A stretch of DNA of 64,000 nt from SCGC-AAA076-P13 sp905478035 (GTDB taxonomy: Bacteria > Pseudomonadota > Gammaproteobacteria > Magnimaribacterales > D2472). The DNA lies in assembly GCA_943846785.1 (NCBI GenBank), contig OX044367.1, positions 620,001 through 684,000 of the forward strand. Direction: 5' to 3'. The notes under the pieces were generated by a model that saw only the letters and a list, made by a program, of their open reading frames with translations, was not told the DNA's origin and did no database searches. Made by a program: the position numbers and the translations under genes. Each line of letters opens with the position of its first letter. Positions within the stretch are counted from its first letter, which is position 1. Shown piece by piece: positions 59,039-64,000 of the stretch.

Positions 59039-59674
59039 ATGAATGAAATATATGACAACGATAATAGATTTTCAGGTTTACAAAATTTCTATACAAAATA
59101 TAAAACAATTTTATTAATATCTGTTATATCTTTTGTCCTTGCTTTTGTTATTTCATTATCAATGAATCTTATTTCTAAAAATAATAATGAGAAAGCTGCA
59201 TTAGTTTTTAGTGAGTGGTCTGATTTTGTATCCCAAGATGATGAAGTTAATGCTCAGAATTCATTTAATGAGCTTGTTAATTCATATAAACAAACAGGAT
59301 ATACAAAAATTGCGTTACTTGAAGTGGCAACAGGCCAAGCTGCTGATGGCGATATTGATAACGCTCTTATTAATTTTTCTTTGCTTATTGATCTTACTGA
59401 CGGGTATAACGGCAATAAAATCTATAATAAGCTTGCCAGAGTTAGCTCTGCAAGACTATTGGTATCCAAAGAAAAGTTTGATGAAGCATTGGCTATACTT
59501 GAGAAATACTCATCTTCTTCAACAAATGCTTTTATTCATGAGCTAACAGGAGATATTCTTGTAAAAAAAGAACAAGACTCTCTTGCTAGGGAGCAGTATC
59601 TCAAGGCAGAAAACTCATATAGTGATGAGACATCAAAATCTATTGTTGCAATGAAGTTAACAGATCTAAAATGA
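59039..59674 (+). CDS. yfgM: YfgM-like ancillary SecYEG translocon subunit
   Basis: YfgM is an inner-membrane TPR protein that works with PpiD at the translocon. Membrane helix about 24-46, TPR-like helices in the periplasmic part (about 50-211). Length 211 (E. coli 206). An AGGAAAA ribosome site precedes the ATG. It overlaps bamB by four bases, the conserved pairing. Confidence 0.9.
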   Translation: MNEIYDNDNRFSGLQNFYTKYKTILLISVISFVLAFVISLSMNLISKNNNEKAALVFSEWSDFVSQDDEVNAQNSFNELVNSYKQTGYTKIALLEVATGQAADGDIDNALINFSLLIDLTDGYNGNKIYNKLARVSSARLLVSKEKFDEALAILEKYSSSSTNAFIHELTGDILVKKEQDSLAREQYLKAENSYSDETSKSIVAMKLTDLK

Positions 59675-60843
59675 ACACTTCAAATACATTTCTTTATAGA
59701 AAGCATTTCATTACTTTGCTTGCTATAGCTTTACTTTCCTCTTGTTCTTCAATGGAGTCATTGAGGTTTTGGGATAATGATGAAATAGATCTTGATGAGC
59801 CTAGACCTTTGGTTTCATTTACAAATAAGCTGGAGCTCAATCAAAATTGGAATATTAAATTTGATGGAGAAAACTCTCTTGGAAATTTTATACCTGCTTT
59901 TAGTGGAGATAATTTATTTGCATCTGATAGCTCAGGAAATATCAAATCTATAGAAATACTATCTGGCAAAGTGATTTGGGAGACTGAGACTAACTTTCTT
60001 TCATCAGGTATTGCAGCTGGATTTGGAATTTTGGTTATATCTGATGTAGATGGAAATGTAATTGCATTAGATCAAAAAGATGGGACTCAATTGTGGGCTG
60101 CCAATGTAAAAGGTGAAGTCTTATCAGCTGCTGCCATAGATGCTAAATATATTATTGTTAAAACCGGGTCGGGTGATTTAATTGCACTTGACAAAAATAG
60201 TGGCGAAACAAAATGGTCATATAGATCTAAACTTCCAACTCTAACAATTAGAGGTAGTAGCAGCCCAGTTATATTTGAAAATGAAATTTACGCTACCTTT
60301 GATAGCGGAAGACTTGGAGTCTTTCAAATTGATTCGGGCTTTCCTGTATGGGATGGAGCTATATCATATGTTAGCGGTGCTTCAGAACTTGAAAATATAA
60401 TTGATGCTGATTCAAATCCTGTGATTGATTCTGGACTAGTATTTACAACAAATTATCAAGGAAACCTTAATATTTTTGATATTGCCCAAAAAAGGTCTGT
60501 TTGGACAGCAGAAGTTTCATCATTTTATTCTCCTGTTGTTCTAAGAGGTGTAATGGGAGTAGTTGAGTCAAATTCAAATATCAAATCTTTTTCTATGAAA
60601 AGTTTTGAAGAATCATGGAGCACTGATGAATATTCTAATAGGGTTCTATCAAATCCAATTAGTTTCAATGGGTATATCGTAGTTGGTGATTTTGAAGGAT
60701 ACATTCATCTTATAGATCCTCTTAACGGAAAAACTGTTAGTAGAAAAAAAATATCTAAAAAACCAATCAAAAGCTTGATTAGCAGAAGCAATAATTTTTA
60801 TGTAATTGACCAGGGATTCAGTTTATATTCGATAAGTATATAA
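59671..60843 (+). CDS. bamB: BamB outer-membrane assembly lipoprotein
   Basis: BamB is an eight-bladed beta-propeller lipoprotein of the BAM complex. Signal peptide with lipobox LSSC (Cys about 26); propeller repeats with the recurring VIALDQKDGTQLWAANV, LIALDKNSGETKWSY and IHLIDPLNGKTV patterns. Length 390 (E. coli 392). It lies between yfgM and der, as usual. Confidence 0.96.
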   Translation: MNTSNTFLYRKHFITLLAIALLSSCSSMESLRFWDNDEIDLDEPRPLVSFTNKLELNQNWNIKFDGENSLGNFIPAFSGDNLFASDSSGNIKSIEILSGKVIWETETNFLSSGIAAGFGILVISDVDGNVIALDQKDGTQLWAANVKGEVLSAAAIDAKYIIVKTGSGDLIALDKNSGETKWSYRSKLPTLTIRGSSSPVIFENEIYATFDSGRLGVFQIDSGFPVWDGAISYVSGASELENIIDADSNPVIDSGLVFTTNYQGNLNIFDIAQKRSVWTAEVSSFYSPVVLRGVMGVVESNSNIKSFSMKSFEESWSTDEYSNRVLSNPISFNGYIVVGDFEGYIHLIDPLNGKTVSRKKISKKPIKSLISRSNNFYVIDQGFSLYSISI

Positions 60844-60858
60844 ATATGAAACTAGCTT

Positions 60859-62244
60859 ATGTTTACTTCAATCGCAATTATAGGTAGGCCAAATGTTGGC
60901 AAATCAACCTTATTTAATAAGCTAACAAGATCTCGTAAAGCTATAGTCTCAGACTTTTCTGGATTAACTAAAGATAGGAACTATGGCTATATAACTTTTG
61001 GAGACCAGAAAACATTATTAATTGATACTGGCGGTATAGCCCAGGATGAATCAATTCTAAAAGAAGATATTGCAGAGCAGGCTTGGATTGCTGCAGAAGA
61101 GTCAAGTCTTATAATTTTTCTTTTAGATGGATCTGAGAATTTAAATAAAGAAGACTTAGATATTCTTACAAGTCTTAGAAAGCTCAATAAAAAATTTATA
61201 ACTGTTTTAAATAAAATTGACAAAAAAACAGATTCACTTCTCAAGGTTGATTTAAACAAAAAGGGCATAAATGATTATTTTGAGATTAGTGCCGAACATT
61301 CAAGAAATATAAGCGATCTTCGTTCGTTTATAAAAGACTCATTACCAAAAGAAAAATACGAATCACCAGAAGGTAAAAAAATAGCTGTTTTAGGTCGGCC
61401 AAATGCTGGAAAGTCTACTTTTATAAATAAATTTATCAAAGAAGATAGATTAATCGTGTCTGAAATAGCTGGTACAACTATAGATGCTATTAGTATTCCA
61501 TTTTCTGTTGATGATAAGGATTTTATTTTTATTGATACTGCTGGTATTAGAAAGGGCTATAGAAATAGTCATAAGATTGAATATTTTTCATATGTAAGAG
61601 CTATGCATTCAGTAGAGGAGTGTGATGTTGTTATTTTTATATGCGATGCCCAAGAGGGTTTAGTTGATCAAGATCTCAAAATAATAAATATGATATGTGA
61701 GATGGGTAAGCCAGTTCTAATCGCTTTTAATAAAATTGATTTACTCTCAAAAAAACAAAAGGAAGAGATTTATGAAACTAAAAGAGCTCAATCTAATTTT
61801 GTTGCTGATTTTATAAAATTAGAGATTTCTGGTATCAAAGGTTTAGGTTTTAAGAGACTTTTTAGAATAGCAAACAGTCTCATAGACAGATCTCAGAAAA
61901 AACATTCAACCTCATCACTTAATCAGATGCTTGGTAAATTTATATCTCAAAGCGCTCCTCCGTCAGTCAGCGGTAGGGTTTTAAAGCTAAAACATGTCCA
62001 TTTCGCAGGTATTAACCCAACTACTTTGGTGATCCACTCCAATCAAGATAAGAAGATACCTCAGAACTATAAAAAATATCTTGAAAATTCTTTTCGTTCA
62101 GCACTTAAGTTACAAAGTATTCAATTAAGATTGATTTTTAGGAAGTCTGAAAATCCATATGAATCAAAAGTTAATAAATTAACTGATAGGCAAATAAAGA
62201 AGAAACAAAGATTAATTAAATATAATAAAAAAAATAAGAAGTAA
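60859..62244 (+). CDS. der: Ribosome-assembly GTPase Der (EngA)
   Basis: Der has two tandem GTPase domains and a KH-like C-terminus and matures the 50S subunit. First P-loop GRPNVGKS (9-16) with DTGG near 55-58; second P-loop GRPNAGKS (about 178-185) with DTAG and FNKIDLL. The KH-like domain ends in a very lysine-rich tail. Length 461. No ribosome site is obvious before the ATG. Confidence 0.98.
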   Translation: MFTSIAIIGRPNVGKSTLFNKLTRSRKAIVSDFSGLTKDRNYGYITFGDQKTLLIDTGGIAQDESILKEDIAEQAWIAAEESSLIIFLLDGSENLNKEDLDILTSLRKLNKKFITVLNKIDKKTDSLLKVDLNKKGINDYFEISAEHSRNISDLRSFIKDSLPKEKYESPEGKKIAVLGRPNAGKSTFINKFIKEDRLIVSEIAGTTIDAISIPFSVDDKDFIFIDTAGIRKGYRNSHKIEYFSYVRAMHSVEECDVVIFICDAQEGLVDQDLKIINMICEMGKPVLIAFNKIDLLSKKQKEEIYETKRAQSNFVADFIKLEISGIKGLGFKRLFRIANSLIDRSQKKHSTSSLNQMLGKFISQSAPPSVSGRVLKLKHVHFAGINPTTLVIHSNQDKKIPQNYKKYLENSFRSALKLQSIQLRLIFRKSENPYESKVNKLTDRQIKKKQRLIKYNKKNKK

Positions 62245-62279
62245 TATATTTTTTCATAATCAGAGAAAGAATTCTCCTG

Positions 62280-62318
62280 TATAATCTGTCAACACTTTAA
62301 ATTACATTAAACTATAAT
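62280..62318 (+). promoter_or_regulatory. Candidate promoter region of the sdh operon
   Basis: Two perfect TATAAT hexamers lie at 62280-62285 and 62313-62318, the second 10 bases before the sdhC ATG at 62329. Neither has a convincing -35. No ribosome site precedes sdhC. Confidence 0.35.
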
Positions 62319-62328
62319 TTTTTTGACT

Positions 62329-62712
62329 ATGAATCAAAGACCTGTATATATTGACTTAAGAAAAATAAAGTTACCAATGTCAGCTTTTTCATCTATTACC
62401 CATAGACTTTCTGGTATGTATATTTTTTTTATTTCCTTACCTCTTTTTATTTACTTGCTATTCAACTCTACTAAAAATAAAACATCGTTTAATTTGGTTT
62501 ATGAAGACTTACAGTCAATATCCATATTTTCTATTTTTATTTTTTTGAGTTTTGCTATCTTTTGGTATCACATCCTTACAGGTGTCAGGCATCTGATTAT
62601 GGACTTTTTCCATATCGGTGAAACCTTAGAAGGCGCATACTATTCATCAATTTTTGTTCTAGCTTTATGGCTTATGACAACAATTGGGTTATTTGGGTAT
62701 TTTTATTTATGA
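62329..62712 (+). CDS. sdhC: Succinate dehydrogenase cytochrome b556 subunit
   Basis: SdhC anchors complex II and binds quinone and heme b with SdhD. RPVYIDLRKIKLPMSAFSSITHRLSG (given in part) is the family opening with the conserved HR-S-G; three membrane helices (about 30-50, 66-88, 105-126); the heme ligand His is in WYHILTGVRHLIMDF. I take the ATG at 62329 (MNQRPVY); a TTG six bases earlier is possible. 127 residues. ATGA overlap with sdhD. Confidence 0.95.
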   Translation: MNQRPVYIDLRKIKLPMSAFSSITHRLSGMYIFFISLPLFIYLLFNSTKNKTSFNLVYEDLQSISIFSIFIFLSFAIFWYHILTGVRHLIMDFFHIGETLEGAYYSSIFVLALWLMTTIGLFGYFYL

Positions 62713-63068
62713 AAGGTTCACTAATTTGGTCCATTCAAAGATACAGCTCGCTATTTATTCTTGCTTACTTTGTATACTTTGTTTTTTACTTATTGAATGC
62801 AACTGATTCATATCATGAGTGGTCTCTTTTTATTGCATCCTTTGAAATGAGGGCAGCAACTTCATTAACTGCATTACTAATAATTCTTCATGCATATATT
62901 GGCCTTTGGACTGTTGGAACAGATTATCTGACCAAAAGGACACTTGGTTTTTTAAATAAAGGTTTATCAAATCAAGCAAACTTAATAAGGGGAATATACT
63001 ATTTTATATTTATCTTTAGCGGACTGCTTTATTTAGGAGTAATCTTATATATAATATGGACAATATAA
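62709..63068 (+). CDS. sdhD: Succinate dehydrogenase membrane anchor subunit
   Basis: SdhD completes the membrane anchor of complex II. The ATG at 62709 overlaps the sdhC stop as ATGA and gives MKGSLIWSIQRYSSLFILAY; a further upstream in-frame ATG would lie inside sdhC. Three membrane helices and HAYIGLWTVGTDYL (about 64-77) with the heme-region His are present. Product 119 residues. Confidence 0.94.
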   Translation: MKGSLIWSIQRYSSLFILAYFVYFVFYLLNATDSYHEWSLFIASFEMRAATSLTALLIILHAYIGLWTVGTDYLTKRTLGFLNKGLSNQANLIRGIYYFIFIFSGLLYLGVILYIIWTI

Positions 63069-63113
63069 ATGATTAATATAATTAATTATAAAAATAAATA
63101 ATAAAGGTCTTTA

Positions 63114-64000
63114 ATGAGCAATAGTATTTTAACCAATGATATAAAAACAATAGAATTCGATGCTCTTATAGTCGGCGGTGGTGGCTCAGGGATGAGGGCT
63201 TCTTTAGAATTAGCTAAATCTGGACTTAAAACTGCAGTTGTATCAAAAGTATTTCCAACTAGATCTCATACAGTTTCAGCTCAAGGTGGGATTACATGTG
63301 CAATAGCAAGCGCAGATCCAAATGATGATTGGAGATGGCATATGTATGATACCGTCAAGGGTGCTGATTTTATTGGTGATCAGGATGCAATAGAATATTT
63401 GTGTTCAGAAGGTCCTAAAGCTGTTTTTGAACTTGAGCACATGGGTTTGCCGTTCTCAAGGTTTGAAAATGGTAGAATTTATCAAAGACCATTTGGTGGT
63501 CAGTCTAAGGATTTTGGTAAAGGTGGCCAAGCTGCAAGAACATGTGCAGCTGCAGATAGAACTGGCCATGCTCTGCTTCATACTTTATATCAAAACAATG
63601 TTAAAGAAGGCACAAACTTTCTGAATGAGTGGTTTGCAGTAGATATAGTCAAAAATAGTAAAGATGAGGTAACGGGTGTAATAGCTTTCTCAATTGAATC
63701 CGGTGAGGTTGCGTATTTGAAAGCACAGGCTACTGTTATGGCAACAGGTGGAGCAGGAAGGATATATGCATCAACTACCAATGCATTAATAAATACTGGT
63801 GATGGCCTAGCAATGGCTTTAAGAGCTGGTTTCCCAGCTCAAGATATGGAGATGTGGCAATTTCATCCCACTGGAATATATGGAGCAGGTTCATTAGTAA
63901 CAGAAGGTTGTAGAGGAGAGGGTGGCTATCTCATTAATAAAGATGGCGAGAGATTTATGGAAAGATATGCTCCAAATGTTAAAGATTTAGCTGGAAGAGA
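63114..64000 (+). CDS. sdhA: Succinate dehydrogenase flavoprotein subunit (3' end outside window)
   Basis: SdhA oxidises succinate to fumarate with covalently bound FAD. The open frame runs from ATG 63114 off the end of the window, 295 complete codons. FAD-binding GGGGSG (21-26), the flavin-linking His52 in TRSHTVSAQGG, and QRPFGGQS, CAAADRTGH and FHPTGIYG are seen. AAAGG at 63103-63107 is a ribosome site with 6-base spacing. sdhB is presumably downstream. Confidence 0.97.
   Translation, partial: MSNSILTNDIKTIEFDALIVGGGGSGMRASLELAKSGLKTAVVSKVFPTRSHTVSAQGGITCAIASADPNDDWRWHMYDTVKGADFIGDQDAIEYLCSEGPKAVFELEHMGLPFSRFENGRIYQRPFGGQSKDFGKGGQAARTCAAADRTGHALLHTLYQNNVKEGTNFLNEWFAVDIVKNSKDEVTGVIAFSIESGEVAYLKAQATVMATGGAGRIYASTTNALINTGDGLAMALRAGFPAQDMEMWQFHPTGIYGAGSLVTEGCRGEGGYLINKDGERFMERYAPNVKDLAGR

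Noticed and set aside
59211..59546. Alternative-frame ORF inside yfgM
   Set aside because: It is fully contained in a recognised gene and has a leucine-rich, low-information translation typical of a shadow frame.
1..64000. CRISPR arrays, insertion sequences, prophage or toxin-antitoxin modules
   Set aside because: No spaced repeats, transposase or integrase motifs, or small paired toxin genes were seen; nearly every gene is a recognised housekeeping gene.

Overview
The window is one contiguous, gene-dense piece of an AT-rich (by eye about one third G+C) bacterial chromosome made almost entirely of conserved housekeeping genes. Gene content and order are gammaproteobacterial: petBC-sspA, lpoA/rsmI, the dcw cell-wall cluster, rpsF-rpsR-rplI-dnaB-alr, pyrG-kdsA-eno-ftsB-ispDF-surE-pcm, fdxA/recA, aspS-yebC-(ruvC slot)-ybgC-tolQRAB-pal-cpoB, bcp/dapA-bamC-purC, iscRSUA-fdx-iscX-ndk-rlmN-rodZ-ispG-hisS-yfgM-bamB-der, and sdhCDA. 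Tiny intergenic gaps, many start/stop overlaps, overlapping convergent stops and shortened proteins point to a streamlined free-living cell. A SAR86-like marine gammaproteobacterium would fit; that taxonomic guess is inference, not a database result.

Layout. 1-2108: end of the cytochrome bc1 operon plus sspA. 2095-4441: lpoA (minus), rsmI and the RNase P RNA. 4523-20094: a nearly complete dcw cluster, with ftsZ in second position directly after mraZ instead of at the end after ftsA. 20176-23720: ribosomal proteins S6, S18, L9, replicative helicase and alanine racemase. 23804-31146: CTP synthase, KDO8P synthase, enolase, FtsB, a fused IspDF, SurE, Pcm and a PopT-like lipid-carrier translocase. 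31141-35127: ferredoxin, SOS-controlled recA, thiolase, paraslipin/NfeD. 35133-44253: a ProRS without its editing insertion, AspRS, YebC, a PD-(D/E)XK nuclease where ruvC normally lies, and the full Tol-Pal operon. 44278-48703: tRNA-Lys, an NTP-exchanger-like transporter, BepA-like protease, PerM and Bcp. 48770-62244: dapA-bamC-purC, the ISC operon behind a clear IscR site, ndk, rlmN to der. 62329-64000: sdhC, sdhD and the 5' part of sdhA.

Functional theme: envelope growth and division dominate. Precursor synthesis (MurC-F, Ddl, Alr, DapA, MraY, MurG), carrier-lipid supply (IspDF, IspG, PopT-like), septal synthesis (FtsW, FtsI, FtsQLB, FtsA, FtsZ), outer-membrane assembly (BamB, BamC, BepA, LpoA) and Tol-Pal constriction are all here.

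No mobile element, CRISPR array, prophage or classical accessory island was seen. The points of interest are departures from the gammaproteobacterial norm: ftsZ relocation, a different nuclease in the ruvC position, a MurD lacking much of its central domain and carrying an altered P-loop, ProRS without INS, the IspDF fusion, FtsI with SxQ in place of SxN, and a recurring promoter layout (-10 box 6-7 nt before the start codon, no Shine-Dalgarno) that predicts leaderless mRNAs.
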